From: Paractinoplanes polyasparticus | Lineage (GTDB): Bacteria > Actinomycetota > Actinomycetes > Mycobacteriales > Micromonosporaceae | Reading direction: 5' to 3' | Length of the DNA: 64,000 nucleotides | Assembly: GCF_019710575.1 (NCBI RefSeq) | Contig: NZ_JAHWFK010000052.1 | Location: 1-64,000, forward strand | Shown here: positions 26,758 to 33,936 of the stretch, piece by piece | How positions within the stretch are numbered: the first letter of the stretch is position 1 | Layout: each line of letters starts with the position of its first letter | Position numbers and translations under genes: made by a program | The notes under the pieces: model-generated | Told to the model about the DNA's origin: nothing | Seen by the model: the letters and a program-made list of their open reading frames with translations, nothing else | The model's database searches: none

Positions 26758-27846
26758 TCAGGCCTCGAGGGCGGCGGCCAGCGCCTCGGCCACCCGGGCC
26801 TGCTGGCCGGGCGTGATCTGGGGGTAGATGGGCAGGGACAGGATCTCGGGGGCGGCCGCCTCGGCGTTCGGGAAGACGCCGCCGAGATGGGCGAAGGCAA
26901 CGGTTTTGTGCACCGGGACCGGGTAGTGGATGCCCGCGCCGATGCCGGCCTCGTTCAGGCTCTTCAGCACCTCGTCGCGGCGGCCGTCGGGGACCCGTAC
27001 GCAGTAGATGTGCCAGACGTGCTCGTTGCCCTCGTCGGTGGCCGGGCGCACGACGTCCACATCGGACAGGAGCTCGTGGTAGCGGGCGGCGGCGGCCCGG
27101 CGGCGGGCGTTGCCGTCGGCCAGGCGGGTCAGCTTGGCCCGCAGCACGACTGCCTGCAAGGCGTCGAGCCGGCTGTTCATGCCGATCAGATCGTGCCGGT
27201 ACTTCTCCAGGCCGCCGTGACTGCCCAGCGTGCGCACCGTGGTGGCCCATTCCTCGGAGGAGGTCACCACGGCGCCCGCATCGCCGTACGCGCCGAGGTT
27301 CTTGCCCGGATAGAAGCTGGTAGCCGCGATGCCGCCGGCACCCGCAGGACGGCCGTGGCGGGTGGCGCCCTGGCTCTGGGCGGCGTCCTCGACGATCGCC
27401 ACACCGCTCGCACGCAGGCGCTCGACGTCGGCCATCTGGCCGTAGAGGTGCACGGGCGCGATCGCCTTGGTGGCGGGGGTGACCGCGGCCAGAGCGGCCT
27501 CGGTGTCGATCAGGTACGTACGAGGGTCGCAGTCGACCAGCACGGGCCGGGCGCCGGTGCGAGCGACCGCCTCGGCCGTGGCGATGAACGTGTTGGCCGG
27601 CAGGATCACCTCGCTGCCGGGCCCGGCGCCGACGGCACGCAAGGCGAGTTCGAGGGCGTCGGTGCCGTTCGCCACGCCGACGCAGTGCCGCACGCCGCTG
27701 AAGGCCGCATACTCCTGCTCGAACGCCGCGACCTCGGGACCACCCACGAAGGCGGTGGCCGCGAGGACGCGCTTGAATCCGACCTCGACCTCCTCGGCCA
27801 CCTCCGCGTGAGCGGCGGCGAGGTCGACGAGCGGGATCCGGGACAT
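26758..27846 (-). CDS. DegT/DnrJ/EryC1/StrS sugar aminotransferase (first copy)
   Basis: 362 residues, full length for the PLP-dependent nucleotide-sugar aminotransferases. The cofactor lysine is K182 in SFYPGKNLGAYGDAG; VEDAAQSQG (152-160) holds the aspartate that contacts the PLP ring nitrogen, and ANGTDALELAL is the phosphate-side loop. The family moves an amino group from glutamate to a 3- or 4-keto sugar nucleotide. The GKNLGAYGDAG signature is shared with 3-aminotransferases such as WbpE/WlbC and FdtB, which fits the WbpB-like and WbpD-like neighbours. The ATG has GAGGAG upstream. Confidence 0.9.
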   Translation of the reverse strand: MSRIPLVDLAAAHAEVAEEVEVGFKRVLAATAFVGGPEVAAFEQEYAAFSGVRHCVGVANGTDALELALRAVGAGPGSEVILPANTFIATAEAVARTGARPVLVDCDPRTYLIDTEAALAAVTPATKAIAPVHLYGQMADVERLRASGVAIVEDAAQSQGATRHGRPAGAGGIAATSFYPGKNLGAYGDAGAVVTSSEEWATTVRTLGSHGGLEKYRHDLIGMNSRLDALQAVVLRAKLTRLADGNARRRAAAARYHELLSDVDVVRPATDEGNEHVWHIYCVRVPDGRRDEVLKSLNEAGIGAGIHYPVPVHKTVAFAHLGGVFPNAEAAAPEILSLPIYPQITPGQQARVAEALAAALEA

Positions 27847-27849
27847 GTT

Positions 27850-28488
27850 CTAGCTCCTCGTGAGTGGGCGGATCAGGCGGGCCGGGTTGCCGGCCCAGAC
27901 CTCGCCGGCGGGCACGTCGTGCAGCACGACCGAGCCCATGCCGACCAGGGACCAGGCGCCGACCTTCACGCCCTCGCGGATCAGAGCGCCGGCGCCGATG
28001 TACGCGCCCTCGTCGGTGATCACGCCGCCGCCGAGGCGCACCCCCGAGGCGATCGTGCCGTAGTCGCCGACCTGGTCGTCGTGGGTGAGCACGGCCTGCG
28101 GCATGACCGCCACGTGCGATCCGACGGAGACGTCGGCGGTCAGCACCGTGCCGGCCAGCAGCACGGTGCCGGGGCCGATCCGGCTGCCCGCGCCGACCGA
28201 CGCGAGCGGGTGCACCACCGTGGCGTACCGGTCGCCGGGCAGGCCGAGGCGCTCGACGATGCCGCGGCGGGCGGTGAAGTTGCGCGGATTGCCCACGCAG
28301 ACCACGACTTCGACCTCCGGCATGTCGCGCACGCTGTCGATCGCGCCCAGGATCGGCAGACCCGATCGGCTGGCGCCGTGCAGGGCCGGGTCGTCGTCGA
28401 CGAAGCCCACGACCTTCCAGTCCTGGCCCGCGGCGGCCGCGGTCTCCCGGGCGAAGCCGCCGGCGCCGACGATGACGAGGCTGTTCAC
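27850..28488 (-). CDS. PglD/NeuD-like sialic/amino-sugar O- or N-acetyltransferase
   Basis: 212 residues. The N-terminal half is a Rossmann-like UDP-sugar domain (LVIVGAGGFARET), the C-terminal half a left-handed beta-helix of hexapeptide repeats (VGAGSRIGPGTVLLAGTVL, and others) that binds acetyl-CoA. This two-part layout is that of PglD, which N-acetylates UDP-4-amino sugars, and NeuD-type enzymes. The histidine in TVVHPLASV and in VLTHDDQVGDYG are candidates for the catalytic base. The gene starts with GTG overlapping the upstream stop (GTGA) and sits between two aminotransferase genes. Confidence 0.88.
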   Translation of the reverse strand: MNSLVIVGAGGFARETAAAAGQDWKVVGFVDDDPALHGASRSGLPILGAIDSVRDMPEVEVVVCVGNPRNFTARRGIVERLGLPGDRYATVVHPLASVGAGSRIGPGTVLLAGTVLTADVSVGSHVAVMPQAVLTHDDQVGDYGTIASGVRLGGGVITDEGAYIGAGALIREGVKVGAWSLVGMGSVVLHDVPAGEVWAGNPARLIRPLTRS

Positions 28489-29609
28489 CGGGAGAGCTCA
28501 CGCAGGACGGAGACGATGTGCTCCTGGTTGTCGGCGGTCAGCGCGTGGTGCAGCGGCAGGATCAGCGAGTTGCGGGTCAACCGCTCGGTCGCCGGCAGCG
28601 GCGCCGGGGTGACATCGGCGTACGCGGGTTCGAGGTGAGCCGCCATGATGCCGCGCCGGGCCGAGACACCCCGGGCGGCCAGTTCGGCCAGCACCTCGTC
28701 GCGGCTGCTCTTGTATTGATCGCCGACCAGCACCCAGAACGATTGGTAGTTGGTTCGGCCGTAGGCGGGGTCGCGCACCGGCTCCAAGCCGTCGATGCCG
28801 GACAGCAGTTCGTGGTAGCGCGCAGCCAACGAACGGCGCTGGGCGACCAGGCCGGCCAGGCGGCCCAGCTGCACGAGCCCGATCGCCGCCTGGATGTCGG
28901 TCATCCGGTAGTTGTAGGCGGTCTCGAGGTAGGCCTCGAGCACCGGCTGGGAGCTGGCGTGCCGGTCGGCGGCGGAGACGTTCATGCCGTGCTCACGCAG
29001 CCGTCGCAACCGCGTGGCGTGCGCGGCGTCGTCGACCGTGACCATGCCGCCCTCGCCCGTCGTGAGCAGCTTGCGCGGGTGGAACGACCAGGCCGCCACC
29101 GTTGCCCCGGCGCCCACGGGTTGCCCGTACGCCATGGAGCCGGCCGCGCAGGCAGCGTCCTCGACCAGGTGGACACCCCAGCCGTCGGCCGCCTTGCGCA
29201 GGGCGGCGGTGTCGAACGGGACCCCGCCCTGGTGCACGGCGATGACCGCCCGGGTCCTCGGCGTACGGACGGAATCCAGAGTTTCGACCGTGACGTTGCC
29301 CGTGGCCAGTTCGACATCGGCGAAGACGGGCGTCGCCCCCACGTAGCGGACCGCGTTGGCCGTGGCGATGAACGACAGCGACGGCACGATGACCTCGTCG
29401 CCCGGCTCGATGTCGAGCAACACCAGCGCCAGGTGCAGCGCGGTGGTGCACGAGCTGGTGGCCACGCCGTGGGCGGCGCCGACGGTGGACGCGAAATCCT
29501 GCTCGAAGCGCTTGACCCGAGGGCCCTGAGCGACCCAGCCGGACCGAACCGCGTCGGCGGCCGCCTGGGCTTCCTCCTCGCCGAGCATCGGAATCATCAC
29601 CGGGATCAT
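28485..29609 (-). CDS. DegT/DnrJ/EryC1/StrS sugar aminotransferase (second copy)
   Basis: 374 residues. PLP lysine K180 lies in WSFHPRKLLTTGEGG, and VEDAACAAG (149-157) holds the ring-nitrogen aspartate. The FHPRKxxxTGEGG signature is found in 4-aminotransferases of the PglE/ArnB/perosamine-synthase type, which differs from the first copy and suggests a second amino sugar. The ATG at 29609 overlaps the epimerase stop (ATGA); the N-terminus MIPVMIPMLGEEE is usual for the family. With PglD-like acetyltransferase next door, a 4-acetamido sugar is a reasonable product (inference). Confidence 0.9.
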   Translation of the reverse strand: MIPVMIPMLGEEEAQAAADAVRSGWVAQGPRVKRFEQDFASTVGAAHGVATSSCTTALHLALVLLDIEPGDEVIVPSLSFIATANAVRYVGATPVFADVELATGNVTVETLDSVRTPRTRAVIAVHQGGVPFDTAALRKAADGWGVHLVEDAACAAGSMAYGQPVGAGATVAAWSFHPRKLLTTGEGGMVTVDDAAHATRLRRLREHGMNVSAADRHASSQPVLEAYLETAYNYRMTDIQAAIGLVQLGRLAGLVAQRRSLAARYHELLSGIDGLEPVRDPAYGRTNYQSFWVLVGDQYKSSRDEVLAELAARGVSARRGIMAAHLEPAYADVTPAPLPATERLTRNSLILPLHHALTADNQEHIVSVLRELSR

Positions 29610-30571
29610 CGCGATGACCGCCACCAGTCGACGAGGCCTTCGAGGCCCTCGTGCAAATTCAAGGAAGCGCGGAAGCCGAGCCTGTCGGCGGCGGCGCTGG
29701 TGTCGGCCAGGCGGCGGGTGACGCCGTTGACCGCCCGGGCCGGGCCGAACTCGGGCGCGAGGTCGGACTTCATGACGTCGCTGAGCGCCTGGGCCAGCTC
29801 GCGCAGGCTGGTCTCGGCGCCGCTGGCCACGTTGAACACCTCGTCGGTGACGTCGGCCCGGGCGGCCAGGATGTTGGCCCGGGCGATGTCGGCCACGTGC
29901 ACGAAGTCCATCGTGGCCAGACCGTCGCCCAGGATCAGCGGCGGGGCGCCCGATTCGATGCGCTCCATCCAGCGGATCAGCACCTCGGTGTACAGGCCGT
30001 AGATGTCCATCCGCGGCCCGTACACGTTGAAGTAGCGCAGGGCGACGTAGTCGAGGCCCTTCATGGCGTGGAAGCTGCGCAGAGTCGCCTCGTTGAACGC
30101 CTTGGCCGCGCCGTAGAACGTGTCGTTGTTGTAGGGGTGGTGGCGCTCGGTCGTCGGGAACTGCTCGGCCAGGCCGTAGACCGACGCCGACGACGAGGCG
30201 ATGAGCTTCCTGACGCCCGCCTCGGCCGCCGCCTCGACGACGTTGAAGGTGCCGTCGACCAGCACCTCGTTGGCCAGCCGGGGCTCCTCGGCGCACTGCG
30301 TGATCCGGATGGCGGCCAGGTGGAACACCAGGTCCTTGCCCTCGGTGCTTTTCCGCACGAGGTCACGGTCGCGGATGTCGCCGTCCACGGTGACGACCGG
30401 CCCGTTCCCGGTGGCCCAGGTCAAGTTCTCCCGGCGCCCGCGTACGAAGTTGTCGAGCACCACGATCTCGGCCGCGCCCCCGCGGACCAGCTCGTCGACG
30501 ACGTGCGAGCCGATCGTGCCCGCCCCGCCGGTGACGAGGACCCGTGCACCCTCAATTTCCACGCCCGTCAC
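29606..30571 (-). CDS. Extended SDR nucleotide-sugar epimerase/dehydratase
   Basis: 321 residues. The NAD-binding GGAGTIG motif is at 15-21, the catalytic SSSAS at 126-130 and YGAAK at 153-157. HLAAIRITQCAEEP and LRYFNVYGPRMD are typical of the UDP-glucose/UDP-GlcNAc 4-epimerase branch. It should act on a UDP- or dTDP-hexose, making the precursor or keto intermediate for the amino sugars. Starts with GTG overlapping the oxidoreductase stop (GTGA). 4-Epimerase or 4,6-dehydratase cannot be settled by eye; the dehydratase TDE triad is not apparent, favouring an epimerase. Confidence 0.88.
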   Translation of the reverse strand: MTGVEIEGARVLVTGGAGTIGSHVVDELVRGGAAEIVVLDNFVRGRRENLTWATGNGPVVTVDGDIRDRDLVRKSTEGKDLVFHLAAIRITQCAEEPRLANEVLVDGTFNVVEAAAEAGVRKLIASSSASVYGLAEQFPTTERHHPYNNDTFYGAAKAFNEATLRSFHAMKGLDYVALRYFNVYGPRMDIYGLYTEVLIRWMERIESGAPPLILGDGLATMDFVHVADIARANILAARADVTDEVFNVASGAETSLRELAQALSDVMKSDLAPEFGPARAVNGVTRRLADTSAAADRLGFRASLNLHEGLEGLVDWWRSSR

Positions 30572-31638
30572 GCCATGCGCCCTTCATCGAGTTTGATCAT
30601 CGTGCCGCCCTCGGCCAGGCTGACCGAGGCGGCCTGCAGAATCTCCAGCACCCGCAGACCCGACCGGCCGTCGGTCAGCGCCGGCGTGCCGGTGGTGATG
30701 GCCCGCGCGTACTCGTCGACCATGGTGCGCAACGCCTCGCGCTCGAGCAGGGCGGGCGCGACCATGTCGCCCGAGCGGTACGAGACCAGCATGTCGCGAC
30801 GCTGCTCGTCGCCCAGCTCGTCGGGCGAGGCCACGTCGACGCCGCGGTCGTAGACGGCGATCCGCTGGCTCGGGTTCAGGTCGTCCCAGACCAGGGTGCG
30901 CTTCGAGCCGCCCACGATCGTCGTGCGGATCTTGACCGGGGAGAGCCAGTTGACGTGGATGTGCGCGATGGCGCCGTTGTTCAGCTCGAGCGTCAGATAG
31001 GCGACGCAGGCGCGGCCCGCGCCGATGCCGTCGGCCCCGTGGGCAGCCACGGCCACGGGTCGTACGCCCGGGGGAAGTACGAAGTCGAGGATGGACAGAT
31101 CGTGCGGCGCGAGGTCCCAGACCACGTCGATGTCGCGTTGCACCAGACCCAGGTTGATCCGCACCGAGTCTAGGAAGTGCAGCTCGCCCAGCTCGCCCGA
31201 GTGCAGCATCTCGCGGATGCGCAGCACGGCCGGCGTGTAGCAGTAGGTGTGGTCGCACATCAGCGTCAGACCGCGCTCGGCGGCCTCCTCGACCAGCTGC
31301 AGACCCTCGGCGTACGTGGCGGCGAGGGGCTTCTCGACCAGGACGTGCTTGCCGGCGCGCAGAGCGGCCAGCGCGACCGGAAGGTGGGTGCCGGCCGGGG
31401 TGGCGATGGCGACGGCGTGCACCTCGGGGTCAGCCAGCACCTCGTCGAGGCTTGCGGTGACCCGCACGGTCGAATAGCCGCCGAGGACCCGGCGGGCCCG
31501 GTCGACGTCCAGGTCGCACAGCCACCGCAGCCGGAAGGCCGGCGTGCCCTGGAAGTTGCGGACGAGATTGGGGCCCCAGTAACCGGCTCCGACGACGGCT
31601 ACGCCGATCGGTGCGGGTGGTCGAACAGTCACGGACAT
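30568..31638 (-). CDS. Gfo/Idh/MocA oxidoreductase, WbpB/WlbA-like sugar 3-dehydrogenase
   Basis: 356 residues. The Rossmann GAGYWGPNLVRN is at 17-28, the EKP cofactor motif at 102-104 and the substrate-side motif WDLAPHDLSIL at 174-184 with His179 as the likely base. This combination is seen in the UDP-GlcNAc(A) 3-dehydrogenases WbpB and WlbA, which make the 3-keto substrate for a WbpE-type aminotransferase. It is the first gene of the ten-gene leftward operon. The ATG at 31638 lacks a strong ribosome site (only AACGGG just before it). No UDP-GlcNAc 6-dehydrogenase (WbpA) is in the window. Confidence 0.87.
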   Translation of the reverse strand: MSVTVRPPAPIGVAVVGAGYWGPNLVRNFQGTPAFRLRWLCDLDVDRARRVLGGYSTVRVTASLDEVLADPEVHAVAIATPAGTHLPVALAALRAGKHVLVEKPLAATYAEGLQLVEEAAERGLTLMCDHTYCYTPAVLRIREMLHSGELGELHFLDSVRINLGLVQRDIDVVWDLAPHDLSILDFVLPPGVRPVAVAAHGADGIGAGRACVAYLTLELNNGAIAHIHVNWLSPVKIRTTIVGGSKRTLVWDDLNPSQRIAVYDRGVDVASPDELGDEQRRDMLVSYRSGDMVAPALLEREALRTMVDEYARAITTGTPALTDGRSGLRVLEILQAASVSLAEGGTMIKLDEGRMA

Positions 31639-31922
31639 CCCGTTTCGTTGGGTTCTGCGGGAACGGCACGGTTCGGTGCACGGTGGACGGTGCGTTCGAC
31701 GGAAAGCTATCGATGCGTCGCCGTCCGCCGCCAGAGCACTGCCGGAAATCCGTCGGAAGCCGGGAGGCGGCCCGGTACCTTCGGACACCGGGATCCGCCT
31801 CTCGGCCGGGCCGGCCGACGACCATCGGTTCAGAGTGAGCCGATCTGTCGATGTTCCGGTGTCGCGAAGGGCGTTGCGGTCATTAGGCTGGCACGCCGCC
31901 GAATGTCCGGAAAGGACAGCGT
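31639..31922. promoter_or_regulatory. Divergent promoter region of the amino-sugar operon
   Basis: This 284-base gap lies between the heads of the leftward ten-gene operon and the rightward WbpD-like gene, so it should hold both promoters. A GAAAGGACAG ribosome site leads the rightward gene. TTAGGCT near 31883 could be a -10, but no convincing -35 partner stands at the right distance. A direct repeat of CGGTG elements around 31675-31695 may bind a regulator. I see no gene in it. Confidence 0.4.
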
Positions 31923-32525
31923 ATGAACAACCGCGACGGAGTGACGATCGCCCCGACGGCCGACGTGGACGAACGCGCCGAAATCGGCCCCGGCACCCGG
32001 ATCTGGCATCTGGCGCAGATCCGCGAGGACGCCACCCTGGGCGCCGGCTGCAACGTGGGCCGCGGCGCCTACGTCGGCCCCGGCGTCACCCTCGGCCGCA
32101 ACGTGAAGCTTCAGAACCACGCCCTCGTCTACGAGCCGGCCCGCCTGGCCGACGGCGTCTTCATCGGCCCGGCCGCGGTCCTGACGAACGACGAGTACCC
32201 GCGCGCCGTGACCCCCGACGGCCGCCTGAAGTCCGGCGACGACTGGACAGCCGTCGGCGTGACCATCGGCGAGGGCGCCGCCATCGGCGCCCGGGCGGTC
32301 TGCGTGGCTCCGGTCACCGTCGGCCGCTGGGCCCTGGTCGCCGCCGGCGCGGTCGTCACCAAGGACGTGCCCGACTTCGCCTTGGTCGTCGGCGTCCCGG
32401 CCCGCCGCGTCGGCTGGGTCGGCCGGGCGGGCCGTCCGCTGACACCCAAGGGCGACGGCATCTGGATCTGCCCCGAGACCGGAGCCGAACACACCGAGTC
32501 GGCCGGACAGCTGACCGAACGCTGA
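31923..32525 (+). CDS. WbpD/WlbB-like UDP-amino-sugar N-acetyltransferase
   Basis: 200 residues, almost wholly hexapeptide repeats of the left-handed beta-helix type. Starting IAPTADVDERAEIGPGTRIWHLAQI and with NVKLQNHALVYEPARL, TNDEYPRA and VVTKDVPDFALVVGVPARRVGW, it follows the WbpD/WlbB and FdtC pattern of 3-N-acetyltransferases; the asparagine/histidine pair in LQNHALVYE marks the catalytic site. It would N-acetylate the amino sugar formed by the divergent WbpB- and WbpE-like enzymes. The stop is followed at once by a hairpin shared with the convergent gene. Confidence 0.88.
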   Translation: MNNRDGVTIAPTADVDERAEIGPGTRIWHLAQIREDATLGAGCNVGRGAYVGPGVTLGRNVKLQNHALVYEPARLADGVFIGPAAVLTNDEYPRAVTPDGRLKSGDDWTAVGVTIGEGAAIGARAVCVAPVTVGRWALVAAGAVVTKDVPDFALVVGVPARRVGWVGRAGRPLTPKGDGIWICPETGAEHTESAGQLTER

Positions 32526-32545
32526 CGCCGCCCCTACCGGCGGCG
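32526..32545. terminator. Bidirectional terminator-like hairpin between convergent genes
   Basis: CGCCGCC (32526-32532) and GGCGGCG (32539-32545) form a perfect 7-bp stem with a six-base loop. The hairpin starts right after the stop of the WbpD-like gene, and the loop and right arm contain the stop of the leftward membrane protein gene. No U-tract is present, as is common in high-GC actinomycetes. Confidence 0.55.
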
Positions 32546-32902
32546 CAGGGCGGCGGCCTGGCTGACGGCGAAGGCGGTCACCTCGAGAGCCACGGCGGCG
32601 ACGAGGATGGTGAACCAGCCCTGCCACGGGCGGATCGCGGCGAAGGTGGCTATCAGCGTGGCGGCGGCTGCGTTGGCGGCGAGCACCACCATGAGGGTGC
32701 GGCGCAGCCGGGGACGGCTGGATGCCCGGTAGAGGGCGAAGGCCCAGGCGGCGACGCCGGCCGCGAGCGCGGCCGTGGCCGAGGGGCGGAGTCCGAGCGT
32801 ACGGGAAAGCGGGTCGAGGAAGGCGAGGAGCGATGCCGCCACGATCGCGCAGTAGAGCGCGTCGAGCCGCAGCGACAGCCGTCCGCCGCGCAGGTTCTCC
32901 AT
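32534..32902 (-). CDS. Small four-helix membrane protein of unknown function
   Basis: 122 residues with four hydrophobic segments (about 16-32, 43-60, 68-87 and 94-115) and basic residues between them, predicted to be an inner-membrane protein. I do not recognise a family. A strong ribosome site is not evident before the ATG. It lies 9 bases after the Ku gene in the same direction, so it may be co-transcribed, but no functional link to DNA repair can be inferred. Confidence 0.65.
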   Translation of the reverse strand: MENLRGGRLSLRLDALYCAIVAASLLAFLDPLSRTLGLRPSATAALAAGVAAWAFALYRASSRPRLRRTLMVVLAANAAAATLIATFAAIRPWQGWFTILVAAVALEVTAFAVSQAAALRRR

Positions 32903-32911
32903 GAGTCGATG

Positions 32912-33862
32912 CTAGGCCGCTTGGCGCTGAGCCTTGCGTACGGCTTTTTCCAGGTCGGGGCGGGCGAGCTTTGACCGGCCGGGCACGCCGAGGTCGCGGG
33001 CCAGCTTGTTCAGTTCCGTCTTCGACAGGGACTTGAGGTCGGCAGGCTTCGCCTTTGCGCTTGGGGTTTTGGTATTGCGGCGCTTCGAGGCCGCTTCGAC
33101 GCTGCGGCGCAGGACCTCGAAGAGGTCGGACGCGGCCGTGGGGTCGGGGGCGGGGTCGGCCGTCTTGATCTCTTTGCCCTTGTGCTTGGCCTTGATGAGC
33201 TTGTTGACGCGGTCGGTGTAGGTGTCGCGGAAGTCGGCGGGCTTCCACGGGCCGGACATGGAGTCGATGAGCTGCTGGGCCATGTGCACCTCGGCCGGTT
33301 TGGCCGTGTTGCGGCGGGGCAGGTCGTCGATCTGCTCCTGCGGGTCGCGCACCTCGTCGGCGAAGTACATCGTGTGGAGCACCAGCAGGCTGTCCTCGGC
33401 GCGGATCGTGGTCAGGTATTCCTTGCCGCGCATGACGAGCGTGCCGATGGCCGCCCGGCCGGTGTCGGCCATCGCGTCGCGCAGCAAGCCGTACACCTTG
33501 GCGGTTTCTTCGCTTCCGGGCCCGAGCCAGTACGTCTTCTGGTAGTAGAGCGGGTCGATCTCGGCGAGCTCCACGAAGCGGTGGATGTCCAGGCTGCGGG
33601 AGCGGCCGGGCGCGACCGAGTCGAGCTCGTCCTGGTCGAGCAGGACGTAGTCGCCGCCGCCGACGTCGGCGCCCTTGACGATGTCGTCGAAGTCCACTTC
33701 CTTGCCCGTACGTTCGTTGACGCGCCGGTACCGGATGCGGTCCGCCGTGCCCTTCTCGAACTGGTGGAAGCTCACCTCGTGCTCGTGGGTGGCCGAGTAC
33801 ATCGCCACCGGGACGGACACCAGGCCGAACGTGATCGCGCCGGTCCAGATCGGTCGTGCCAT
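32912..33862 (-). CDS. ku: Ku protein, non-homologous end joining
   Basis: 316 residues. The N-terminus ARPIWTGAITFGLVSVPV is the hallmark of bacterial Ku; the Ku core (about 10-190) follows, including YYLxx-like YYQKTYWLGP and HTMYFADEVR. The C-terminal extension is Lys-rich and ends with a SAP/Rho_N-like helix pair (LKSLSKTELNKLARDLGVPG). Ku forms a homodimeric ring on broken DNA ends and recruits LigD. No ligD is in the window. It is divergent to the histidine kinase gene with 74 bases between. Confidence 0.96.
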   Translation of the reverse strand: MARPIWTGAITFGLVSVPVAMYSATHEHEVSFHQFEKGTADRIRYRRVNERTGKEVDFDDIVKGADVGGGDYVLLDQDELDSVAPGRSRSLDIHRFVELAEIDPLYYQKTYWLGPGSEETAKVYGLLRDAMADTGRAAIGTLVMRGKEYLTTIRAEDSLLVLHTMYFADEVRDPQEQIDDLPRRNTAKPAEVHMAQQLIDSMSGPWKPADFRDTYTDRVNKLIKAKHKGKEIKTADPAPDPTAASDLFEVLRRSVEAASKRRNTKTPSAKAKPADLKSLSKTELNKLARDLGVPGRSKLARPDLEKAVRKAQRQAA

Positions 33863-33936
33863 GGGACGGCAGTACCCGGCAAAGGCCTGACCGAACCCGC
33901 CGTGCGCTCCGCATATCCGGCGTAACGTCGGAAAGT

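Noticed and set aside
25487..28501. One 1004-codon frame that would fuse the MFS transporter with upstream sequence
   Set aside because: The upstream part is the shadow of the aminotransferase and acetyltransferase genes in another frame; the MFS protein starts near 26752.
32912..33862. A local Ku-LigD repair island
   Set aside because: No ligase, polymerase or nuclease domain of LigD type is encoded next to ku in this window.
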